Shown here one piece after another: positions 16,031-23,082 of a stretch of DNA of 52,701 bases. The notes beneath the pieces were generated by a model. The model searched no databases and was not told the origin of the DNA. It worked only from the letters and a program-made list of their open reading frames with translations. Both the position numbers and the translations under genes were made by a program. The stretch spans positions 1-52,701 of the forward strand of contig NZ_JQGJ02000025.1 of the NCBI RefSeq assembly GCF_000802155.2, written 5' to 3'. The DNA is from Pseudomonas frederiksbergensis (GTDB lineage: Bacteria > Pseudomonadota > Gammaproteobacteria > Pseudomonadales > Pseudomonadaceae). Position 1 is the first letter of the stretch. Each line of letters starts with the position of its first letter.

Positions 16031-16732
16031 TCAACCGCCGGAGCTGCTCGAACCGCCCCAACCGCTGCGGGCGCTGGACTTGCTACCGAAACCACCGCGA
16101 GACGTAGAGGACGCGACGGACATTGGCTTGCTGGTCTTGATGGAGTCGGTGTAGCTGCCGTACCGCGCCTGGTTGGACTTGTTGAAGGTCGAGCCCCTGG
16201 AAACCCGCTGGCTGAGCGTCGAGGACCCGAAGTTGCCCCGATCGTCGCGGTAGCGGTAGACCGGCTCGGAGTAATAGCTGTTGCGGTTGCCGCTCAGCAT
16301 GTTGCCGATCAGCATGCCGGTCAGCAGGTTGCCGAAGCCTGAACCACCGACGTTCGCTTCCGACGCCGGCAATTGGGCCCGGGCCGCATCGACCTGCGAT
16401 TGCGTAACTTCGCCGTCGGCGCTGAGCTCGAAACCACCGAGCTTGGGGATGAACTGGCCACTCGAGTCCTGCTGGCACCAGTCCGGGACAAAGTCGGCAT
16501 CGCAATCCGCCTGGCTGGCGTACGTCGGCGCGATGCGACGGTGCTCGGCCATGGCGGTCATGTAGGCGTCGGCGCAAATGTCCACCGGCAGCTTTTCATC
16601 GACACATTGCTGGACGGATTGGAAGTTGTACTTCTTCTGCAACTTGTAGGTTTTTTCCGTTGGCCCGCAGCCAGATATCGCCAGGGCGACCGACGCAGCC
16701 AGCGAAAGCTGGACGTACTTGCTTCGTTTCAT
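16031..16732 (-). CDS. yjfM: DUF1190 lipoprotein (YjfM/YgiB type)
   Basis: The 233-residue protein has a lipoprotein signal ending LAISGC. Next is a Cys-containing domain (VQQCVDEKLPVDICADAYM, ADCDADFVPDWCQQ), then a low-complexity C-terminus rich in Gly and Ser (RSGWGGSSSSGG). This is the DUF1190 layout. It should be anchored in the envelope. The four Cys of the first domain could form disulfides. It always occurs with YjfC-like ATP-grasp proteins in the E. coli paralogous pairs yjfMC and ygiBC, so it is a plausible target or partner of that enzyme. Confidence 0.88.
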   Translation of the reverse strand: MKRSKYVQLSLAASVALAISGCGPTEKTYKLQKKYNFQSVQQCVDEKLPVDICADAYMTAMAEHRRIAPTYASQADCDADFVPDWCQQDSSGQFIPKLGGFELSADGEVTQSQVDAARAQLPASEANVGGSGFGNLLTGMLIGNMLSGNRNSYYSEPVYRYRDDRGNFGSSTLSQRVSRGSTFNKSNQARYGSYTDSIKTSKPMSVASSTSRGGFGSKSSARSGWGGSSSSGG

Positions 16733-16751
16733 CGGGATCTCCGTGGCGCGA

Positions 16752-17180
16752 TCAGTTCGTGGAAGGCGTCATGCACGCGGCGTTCAACATGCCGACGCTG
16801 ATGGCCACGGCGGCGATATAGATACCGGCGGCGATTTCACCGTTCTTGATGCGCGCCGAAGCCCCCTTGAGGACCAGGCTGGTCATCAGGAACGCCAGCA
16901 ACTGAACGACAGCTGCGATCACTGCCCAGACGATGAAGTCCAGCATGTTGATCGAGTAGGCAATCACATTGCTGGCCGGAATGGCGAAACCGATGACGGC
17001 GCCGCCCAGGGCGATGGCCGCCGCCACGTTGCCCGAACGAATCAGTTCGAATTCCCGGTGCGGTGTGACGCGGGTGTAGATGAACTGGAACAGCGCGAAC
17101 AGCACGGCGGCGCCGAGGATGTACATGACAAAGCCAAGCACGGCGGCTTTGTTCAGGGAAATGGAGAGCGCTTCAAGCAT
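16752..17180 (-). CDS. yjfL: DUF350 membrane protein (YjfL type)
   Basis: The 142-residue protein has four membrane helices. The conserved half FELIRSGNVAAAIALGGAVI (an E-x-x-x-GN-x-AAA pattern) is the DUF350 signature, and the second half (KNGEIAAGIYIAAVAISVG) shows an internal repeat of the same unit. Function is unknown. It sits between DUF2491 and DUF1190 genes in the same order as E. coli yjfKLM. Confidence 0.9.
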   Translation of the reverse strand: MLEALSISLNKAAVLGFVMYILGAAVLFALFQFIYTRVTPHREFELIRSGNVAAAIALGGAVIGFAIPASNVIAYSINMLDFIVWAVIAAVVQLLAFLMTSLVLKGASARIKNGEIAAGIYIAAVAISVGMLNAACMTPSTN

Positions 17181-17195
17181 GGACTTCTTCCTTAT

Positions 17196-17858
17196 TCAAA
17201 AAGTGTTCAGGTCAGTGGTGTACAGGGAAATACCCAGCGAAGTGCTCAGGCTGACGCTGCCCTCGGCGTCTTCTTCGACGGAGAACAACAGGAACTCCCG
17301 GCGATCCGTCAGGCCGGTGTCGCGGGCGTACAGCATCGAACGATGTTCGACGTTGTAGGACTCGTCCGGATTGCTTACGCGCTCGCTCAACGCCACCAGT
17401 TCTGTCTGGCCCGCCTCGGTGCCCCATTCGCGGGTGTACTCGACGCCGTCATGGTTGTAGGTCGGCAGGCCGATCAGGCTTTCGGGGCCGGCGAGGCGAC
17501 GCAACTCCGCTTCACTGTTGATCGTGACGTAGCTGAGGTAGTTGAACAGGATCACCGACTCGACCTGCCCGGCGACGTCGCCGCTGGTGTGCACCTGCAA
17601 CCAATAGTCCTCATCGTTCATGTAGCAGCGCGACAGCCAGTTCGACTGCCCGAGGTCGACGATGCCCAGGCTCCAGATCTGCTGGTTGCCCGGGATGACC
17701 ACGCTGCTGTTGCCGTCGAGCAGCAACTTGAGCGTGGTGTCGAACATGACTTGCTTGCCGGAGGACAGGCCCAGCGGCCCGGTGACAGGCGCGTGGTTGC
17801 TGGCTGTCCTGTTCGCATTCGGGGCCTCGAGCCCCATCAACTGCTTAAACCACCCCAT
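17196..17858 (-). CDS. yjfK: DUF2491 family protein (YjfK type)
   Basis: The 220-residue soluble protein starts MGWFKQLMGLEAPN at 17858, where AAGGAAA lies upstream; longer starts run into the preceding gene. The core LSSGKQVMFDTTLKLLLDGN and the DEDYWLQVHTSG region match DUF2491. No catalytic motif is evident. Its start overlaps the channel gene's end by 14 bp, so the two are probably co-translated. Confidence 0.88.
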   Translation of the reverse strand: MGWFKQLMGLEAPNANRTASNHAPVTGPLGLSSGKQVMFDTTLKLLLDGNSSVVIPGNQQIWSLGIVDLGQSNWLSRCYMNDEDYWLQVHTSGDVAGQVESVILFNYLSYVTINSEAELRRLAGPESLIGLPTYNHDGVEYTREWGTEAGQTELVALSERVSNPDESYNVEHRSMLYARDTGLTDRREFLLFSVEEDAEGSVSLSTSLGISLYTTDLNTF

Positions 17859-18879
17859 GGGAAATTTCCTTGAGACGCGCCGAGGCGATGTAGAAGAGTT
17901 CGCCGCCCACCACACGGGTGGCGCCGGGCGGGTTGATCGACGGTTGGCGGGCGCCCTGGGCGCGGTAGCCGATCAGCGTGGCGTTGTGCTGTTCTTTCAA
18001 GCGGGTGTAGAGATCGCCGAAAGTCGCTTCAAACGCCTCGGGCAGTTTCATCAGGTACTGGGTGGCGCCTTCGCCGACACAGAGCAATTCATTGATGACC
18101 ACTGACGAGCCCGGGTCCTGGGAGGCACGCACCAGCATCTCGATCGCCATGCTGGAGGTGCATTCCAGGCTCGGCGCATAGGCGCTGGCGAGGGCGGCCA
18201 CTTCGCTGTCATTGAAATGGGCGACGACATGCCCGACAGGCTCCAGTCGATTGACCGCCAGCACGGTGGCCAGGGTCAGGTCGTCGGAATGAGTGCGCAC
18301 GAGCACGCGTTCGGCACCAGGCACGCCGGCACGCTGCAGCAGCGCGACGGAGGACAGGCTGTCGCCCTTGATGTACGTGGCCTTGCCGGGCATGGGGTTT
18401 TCTTCGAGATCGCAATCGCAGATGACGATCAGGTTGTCATTGGACGTTTCGTCCTGTAGCAGCAATTCGATGACTCGCTCGCTGGAGGCGCCCTCCCAGC
18501 CGATGAGCACCGTGTGGCCGGCCTTGCCGGTGAAATCGCCTTTGCCCTTCATGCCTTTTCTCCATACATCGATGACGCTGCTGGTGGTTTTGCCGATGAC
18601 CGTCGTCAACAGGGCAATGCCCCCGAGCATGATCCAGGTCGCCACGAAAATTCGCCCGGCGGATGTCTGTGGCAACAGATCGCCATAGCCGACGGTCAGC
18701 GTGGTGGTGAGATAGAAGTAGATAAACGTGGCGGCGGTGATGAGGTGCTGCTCGCCCAGCAGCACCAGGCCGATCCAGGCGATGGACAGGTGCACGCCCA
18801 ACGCAATGGCCAGCCCTGCCCAACCGAAGCGATGGAAGAAGGACGAAGCGTACGTGCGCAACAGAAGGAAAATCGACAT
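17845..18879 (-). CDS. potassium channel with TrkA-N (RCK) domain
   Basis: The 344-residue protein has three to four membrane segments around a pore loop with the potassium filter TLTVGYGDLLPQTSAG. It continues into a cytoplasmic Rossmann-type RCK domain (GHTVLIGWEGASSERVIELL, then IVICDCDLE and VRTHSDDLTLATVLAVNRL). It should pass K+ across the inner membrane under control of a ligand bound by RCK. The ATG at 18879 is chosen because MSIFLLLR begins the membrane part. It lies inside the yjf operon between yjfJ and yjfK, a position not present in E. coli K-12 and of interest for function. Confidence 0.9.
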   Translation of the reverse strand: MSIFLLLRTYASSFFHRFGWAGLAIALGVHLSIAWIGLVLLGEQHLITAATFIYFYLTTTLTVGYGDLLPQTSAGRIFVATWIMLGGIALLTTVIGKTTSSVIDVWRKGMKGKGDFTGKAGHTVLIGWEGASSERVIELLLQDETSNDNLIVICDCDLEENPMPGKATYIKGDSLSSVALLQRAGVPGAERVLVRTHSDDLTLATVLAVNRLEPVGHVVAHFNDSEVAALASAYAPSLECTSSMAIEMLVRASQDPGSSVVINELLCVGEGATQYLMKLPEAFEATFGDLYTRLKEQHNATLIGYRAQGARQPSINPPGATRVVGGELFYIASARLKEISHGVV

Positions 18880-19034
18880 TTCGTCCCTGACTCCGTGGGG
18901 CGTGGTTCCTGGCGGGATAATCGCTCTGAGTGCCTGAGCGTAGTGGCCGGACAGCATTAAACCTGTTGCGGGGCTTGGATAGAAGTACCTGTGTAACAAT
19001 AAATCCGATGAGCAGGCGGGCCTGGCTCAATCCT

Positions 19035-19064
19035 TGTGGCGAGGGGATTTATCCCCTCGCCACA
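19035..19064. repeat. REP palindrome
   Basis: TGTGGCGAGGGGA, ATTT-type centre and TCCCCTCGCCACA form a 30-base perfect-arm palindrome of the second local REP variant (GGGGATTTATCCCC centre). It lies in the gap between the pspA-like gene and the channel gene, within the operon. Confidence 0.88.
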
Positions 19065-19090
19065 GGTTTTGTGTTCGGCCTGCCTCGATT

Positions 19091-19789
19091 TTACTCAGCC
19101 GATTTTTTCTTCAGGCGTTCCAGGATCGCATTGGCGCTGCCTTCGTTCGGCGTGATGCCGGCATCACGCAGCTTGCGCTCCAGGTCGGAGCCGGTCGAAG
19201 CCTCGGCCAGCTCGTCTTGGGCTTGCAGTTCAGCGGCACGTTGCTGCTGCTTGGCTTGCAGGCGGTTGAGGGTCCCGACGGCGGTTTCCAGCTTGCCGTT
19301 GGCGCCGCCGCTGGCGATCGAGGCACTGACCTGGGCCTTCTGCACGCTTTCCCGGGCCTTGGCCATGTCCACCTGCTGGCGCAGGCTCTTGATGCGGCTT
19401 TCGGCCTTGGTGATGTCCTTGCGCATGTTGTCCGCGTAACCGCCGAATTCGGTCGCGTGCTTTTGCTCGGCGTCCAGTTCGTTGGTCAGGGTCGAAATGG
19501 CTTCGGCCACTTCCAGCGCCAGGTCTTCGCGGTTGGCCTGGATCGCGGCCAGGGCCTTGGCTTCCAGGTCCTTGATCTTGGCGTTGTATTCAGCGACGCG
19601 ATCGGTCGCCAGCTTGTGCTTGGCCATGATGGTGACCAGCTCGCGCTTGGCATTGGCCAGCGCGGTGTCGGCGTCGCGGATTTCCTGGTCGAGGATGCGC
19701 AGGGCCTGTTGGTCGACGATCGATTCGCCGACTTCGTTGGCACCGCCACGCAGTGCGGTGAACAACTTGCTCCAGATGGACTGAGTCAT
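19091..19789 (-). CDS. yjfJ: PspA/IM30 family protein (YjfJ type)
   Basis: The 232-residue protein is almost entirely helical with long coiled coils. It starts SIWSKLFTALRGGANEVGES, followed by DQQALRILDQEIRDADTAL, the PspA/IM30 N-terminal pattern. The C-terminus GITPNEGSANAILERLKKK is typical of the YjfJ branch. Family members bind and stabilise the inner membrane under stress as ESCRT-III-like assemblies. It is the second gene of the yjf operon, with the channel downstream and DUF2170 upstream. Confidence 0.92.
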   Translation of the reverse strand: MTQSIWSKLFTALRGGANEVGESIVDQQALRILDQEIRDADTALANAKRELVTIMAKHKLATDRVAEYNAKIKDLEAKALAAIQANREDLALEVAEAISTLTNELDAEQKHATEFGGYADNMRKDITKAESRIKSLRQQVDMAKARESVQKAQVSASIASGGANGKLETAVGTLNRLQAKQQQRAAELQAQDELAEASTGSDLERKLRDAGITPNEGSANAILERLKKKSAE

Positions 19790-19811
19790 TGGATGGTTCC
19801 TGTTCGGCGAA

Positions 19812-20501
19812 TTAAATGAAGAAGCGTTCGAAGGCTTCGCTGGCGCGCTGGACGTTGTCGACGAGGGTTTTGACCTCGGTGACGACGTTGGTCAGGCTGG
19901 AGTCGGAGCTCAAGGCACCGAACATGTTGTAGACGACCTGTCCGTTGGGCATGGTCTCGATGCCGATGGACGACAGCGGGAACATCTCCCGACTGCGCAA
20001 TACGGCGTCGTTGAATGCCGCGACATCGTTGATCGACTCGACGTCCACCAGCACGGTATCGACGATGATCTGGTCGCCGACCACGGCGATGTAGATTGGC
20101 AAGCCACCGAAGTCATTCATTTCCAGCTTGATGCTGGACTCGGAGCCTTGGACGAGGGAGAGGGTGATGTCGTTCGCGATCACTTCGTCCAGGGCCTGAA
20201 GGGCGCTGTAGAGGCGATCGATGTTCCAGTTGTTACCTGCGCTCATGTAATCCTCCGACATGAATGGGCCAGCCAGAATCGGTTGGCGTAGCTGTTTCTC
20301 CATTTGCTTGAGCAGGCTTCGGTTTTCAGGAAGCACCCAAGTCTCGTGTTTCACATACCCGGCGGCACTCAGGCCCGCGCGCATCTGCTTCATGTAGAAG
20401 CTCGACGGCTTTTTCGCGGAGGGTTTGGCGCGCTCTCCCGTGCGGCTCGCTGAATCGGTCACAGACCCGTCACGCGGATCTGATGGAGAGCTGGTTGGCA
20501 T
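19812..20501 (-). CDS. yjfI: DUF2170 protein with extra N-terminal region (YjfI type)
   Basis: The C-terminal ~140 residues (NNWNIDRLYSALQALDEVI, then EMNDFGGLPIYIAVVGDQI and a VYNMFGALS segment) match DUF2170/YjfI. In front lies a Ser-rich stretch and a ~45-residue segment (32-75) with MKQMRAGLSAAGYVKHETWV. It resembles small ribbon-helix-helix or antitoxin-like DNA-binding modules of the RAxGL...(V/E)xWVP type; this is tentative. If right, the protein could bind the twin palindromes just upstream and regulate its own operon. First gene of the minus-strand yjf operon. Confidence 0.82.
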   Translation of the reverse strand: MPTSSPSDPRDGSVTDSASRTGERAKPSAKKPSSFYMKQMRAGLSAAGYVKHETWVLPENRSLLKQMEKQLRQPILAGPFMSEDYMSAGNNWNIDRLYSALQALDEVIANDITLSLVQGSESSIKLEMNDFGGLPIYIAVVGDQIIVDTVLVDVESINDVAAFNDAVLRSREMFPLSSIGIETMPNGQVVYNMFGALSSDSSLTNVVTEVKTLVDNVQRASEAFERFFI

Positions 20502-20524
20502 GGTACGGACCCCACTGTGAAAAA

Positions 20525-20582
20525 CTCACGCGTGAGAAACACTACAGGCAACTTCACGACCTCACAATAGCTCACGCGTGAG
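20525..20582 (-). promoter_or_regulatory. two identical 12-bp palindromes, probable operators of the yjf operon
   Basis: The perfect palindrome CTCACGCGTGAG occurs at 20525-20536 and again at 20571-20582, 46 bp centre to centre. They lie in the 114-bp gap before yjfI, 24 and 70 bp from its start. Duplicated perfect palindromes in a promoter gap strongly suggest sites for a dimeric repressor or activator. A -10-like TATTGT lies between them on the minus strand. I cannot name the protein; the N-terminal part of YjfI is one candidate. Confidence 0.75.
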
Positions 20583-20615
20583 ATTTTTCTTGTCACAAAT
20601 GCTGATCCCACAGGT

Positions 20616-21458
20616 CTACGGATAGCTGAAACTCTTGACCAACGTCAGCTCGCCCACCGCCCGCATCGGCACCACGAAGGTTTCCATCTTCTCGCTGGGC
20701 GTGCCCTCTTCGGTGATGACGGTGACTTTCGCCGTGGTCAGGGCTTGTTGCGCCTGCGCCACTGTTCCGCCCTCTTCGCCGTCTTCTTCACTGCCGTACC
20801 CGCCGCCGTAGTAGTTCACATACACCAGGTACTGCCCTTTGATCGGTGCCGGCATGGCAACGATTTCCGGGCCGTAGCCGGTGGTGACGTCGACATCCAG
20901 GGCGGCGCCGTTGGCGATGGCGCGGTCGCCGTACCAGACGTGCCCGCCATCGGGCGTGACCAGATGCAGATCCAGGTCGGTGCCGTCGCTGTCCCAGGTC
21001 AGCAACACCCGCAACTTGGCCGGGGTGGCGCCGCCGCTGGTGTTGAGAAATTGCGTGCGGTGGCGCTGCTGGCCATCGGCGCTGCGCACCTCAACGCTGT
21101 TGCTGCCATTGGGAAACGAGAATGGCCGGTCGAAGCGCCCTTCCTCGTCGAGCTTCAATGGCAAGCTCACGCCGTTGACAATGAGTTGGCCCGGCTCATT
21201 GCTCTTCGGCGTGCCTTTGATCTGGCCGGTGATGCGGGCGGTATTGGCCTGGCCCTGGGGCGTGTTGACCGACGAGGCCGGGTAGTTGACGGTCTGGCTG
21301 AAGCGTTCGCCCTCGCCCCCCGGCGCGCCGCTGCGCCAGCCGCCGACAGGGGTTTCTAGCTTGAGAGTATCGAGCTTGTCGGGGTCGGCGGCCATGGCCG
21401 GTGGCAACGCGGTCAGGGCGCATAGCAACAGCAAGACCTGTGGATAACGGAGTGTCAT
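20616..21458 (-). CDS. magF: DUF2135 secreted protein, mag operon last gene (YfaP type)
   Basis: The 280-residue protein has a Sec signal (VLLLLCALTALPPAMA) and a DUF2135 C-terminal domain: LTWDSDGTDLDLHLVTPDG, HVWYGDRAI, GQYLVYVNYYGGGYG. Such domains are beta sandwiches of unknown function. The N-terminal LETPVGGWRSGAPGGEGERF recurs in MagA as MSEPVGGWRYHG, so the two proteins are paralogues at both ends of the operon. It starts 3 bp after magE and corresponds to E. coli YfaP and P. aeruginosa MagF. Periplasmic or outer-surface location is inferred. Confidence 0.88.
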   Translation of the reverse strand: MTLRYPQVLLLLCALTALPPAMAADPDKLDTLKLETPVGGWRSGAPGGEGERFSQTVNYPASSVNTPQGQANTARITGQIKGTPKSNEPGQLIVNGVSLPLKLDEEGRFDRPFSFPNGSNSVEVRSADGQQRHRTQFLNTSGGATPAKLRVLLTWDSDGTDLDLHLVTPDGGHVWYGDRAIANGAALDVDVTTGYGPEIVAMPAPIKGQYLVYVNYYGGGYGSEEDGEEGGTVAQAQQALTTAKVTVITEEGTPSEKMETFVVPMRAVGELTLVKSFSYP

Positions 21459-21461
21459 GGT

Positions 21462-23081
21462 CTATTCCAGCAAGAGGTGACGGGCGAGCCCTTCGATGTA
21501 GTTTTCGTCCTGGCCATTGGGGTGAGCTTCAAAGGCCAGGTGCAGATATTCATGGGTCAGGTCGAGGCGGTCTTGCAGCGACAGCACGCCGCGCACGTAG
21601 ATGCGTTGGCGCTCGCGGTCGACATACGGCCGGCCGAAGGCGACGCGGCACACCGCGAAGGCACTGATTTCGTTGTAGCCCACTTCGCTTTCCAGCCGTT
21701 GGCGCCAGCCACGTCGCTGCTTCAACAGCCAATCCTGCGCGGCGGGCAATGCTTCGCAGGAAGCCACGGGGTTGTCCCAACGACTGAGGCTGGCGCGCGG
21801 GTACGCATGCAGCAGGATCGCGTCGTAGCGTTGGCCGCTCTTGGCCTGCTCGACAGCCTGGGCCCAGGACAATTTGTCCGGACCGGGTTGATCGGAGTGG
21901 TAGGTGACATCGGTGCCAGCCAGGACCAGGTCGCTGGTCCACGCCGCGATGGCACGGTTTTCAGGCGCCGCCGGACGTGGCGCGACGCGCTGGCGATGGC
22001 TGCTGTCGTCGATGCTCAGGCAATCGCCATTGCGCTGGGCGTTCTGCAGCAGGTAGGTGCGAATTGCCACCGCCAATGCCTTGGCCGCTTCGGCGGGTTC
22101 GGCCTTGGCTTCGCGCTGCAACACCCGGGCGACGTATTCCTCCCGGTCCAGTCGCGCCACCAGCTTGCCGGGCAACAGGAACAGTTCGCCGTCGCTGTGG
22201 ATGTCCAGTTGGTTGCCGTTGGTGAATTCGACGCGGTAGTCCCCGCGTAATTGACCCGGCGTGGCTGGGCGCTCGCCGGCCATCACTCGCTGCAACGGAT
22301 AGCGGGCAAACAGGTCGACTTCCACGCAGCGCCCGGTTTCCGCCGGCCAGCGGGACGGCAGCGCCGTGGCCAGGCCATCGCCATATTTCTTCAGGACCTG
22401 CTGGCTGGTGCCGCGCCCACCGGCCCACACCGGCGTACCATCGACCAGCCAACCGGCGAAACCGCCCTGGCGCGACGAAGGTCCCTGATCACCCAGCCAG
22501 CTCCAGGTCTTGACCCGCAGGCGACTGCCCAACTGGCCGACCAAGCGGCCATCCGCCGCGCCAAGCACCACATCGAGCAGAACCCGTCGGGCCTGCTCCT
22601 GGGCCGGCAGCGTCGCCAACGCCTTGAGCAGCTCGGCCACCGGCACCTGCGTTTGCGGCTGCAAGGCCGGCAGGTCCGACAGCCATTTCGGCGCCTGACG
22701 CGCCTGCCAGTAATCCCGCCAGTTCGAGGCCGACAGCCCGAGCCGCTGCGGTTCGAAATACAGACCGCAGGACTTCACCAATGCCTGGTCGCGGCCAATG
22801 CTCTGCCCGGCGCTGCAGCAATAGACTTCTTCTTTCGACTCGCCGCGACATTCATAGACAGGTTCACGAGCATTGGTGTCCACCAGCCAGGCGTAGACAA
22901 ACAGCTTCCACAGGCTGCCCAACGGTGCTTGCAAGGAATCGGGCAACGGCTGGCGATCCAGTACCTGGGTCTGGCTCACGCGCACCAGTTGACCGTCGAA
23001 AGCCAGGCGCAATGGCTCCTCCTGCGCTGTCGCCAGCGCAGGAATCAAGCACAACAACCACCAGCCCCAAGGCCTGCGCAT
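21462..23081 (-). CDS. magE: DUF2300 protein with SpoIID-like domain and HExxH motif (YfaQ type)
   Basis: The 539-residue periplasmic protein has a signal (WWLLCLIPALATA). In the middle ARLDREEYVARVLQREAKAE followed by AAKALAVAIRTYLLQNA matches the SpoIID/LytB domain, which in known members cuts peptidoglycan glycan strands or binds them. Near the C-terminus LTHEYLHLAFEAHPNGQDEN contains an HEYLH zincin-like motif with a downstream E in YIEGLARH, suggesting a metallopeptidase. It corresponds to E. coli YfaQ and P. aeruginosa MagE. It lies 1 bp after magD. The catalytic roles are inferred from motifs only. Confidence 0.85.
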   Translation of the reverse strand: MRRPWGWWLLCLIPALATAQEEPLRLAFDGQLVRVSQTQVLDRQPLPDSLQAPLGSLWKLFVYAWLVDTNAREPVYECRGESKEEVYCCSAGQSIGRDQALVKSCGLYFEPQRLGLSASNWRDYWQARQAPKWLSDLPALQPQTQVPVAELLKALATLPAQEQARRVLLDVVLGAADGRLVGQLGSRLRVKTWSWLGDQGPSSRQGGFAGWLVDGTPVWAGGRGTSQQVLKKYGDGLATALPSRWPAETGRCVEVDLFARYPLQRVMAGERPATPGQLRGDYRVEFTNGNQLDIHSDGELFLLPGKLVARLDREEYVARVLQREAKAEPAEAAKALAVAIRTYLLQNAQRNGDCLSIDDSSHRQRVAPRPAAPENRAIAAWTSDLVLAGTDVTYHSDQPGPDKLSWAQAVEQAKSGQRYDAILLHAYPRASLSRWDNPVASCEALPAAQDWLLKQRRGWRQRLESEVGYNEISAFAVCRVAFGRPYVDRERQRIYVRGVLSLQDRLDLTHEYLHLAFEAHPNGQDENYIEGLARHLLLE

Positions 23082-23082
23082 G

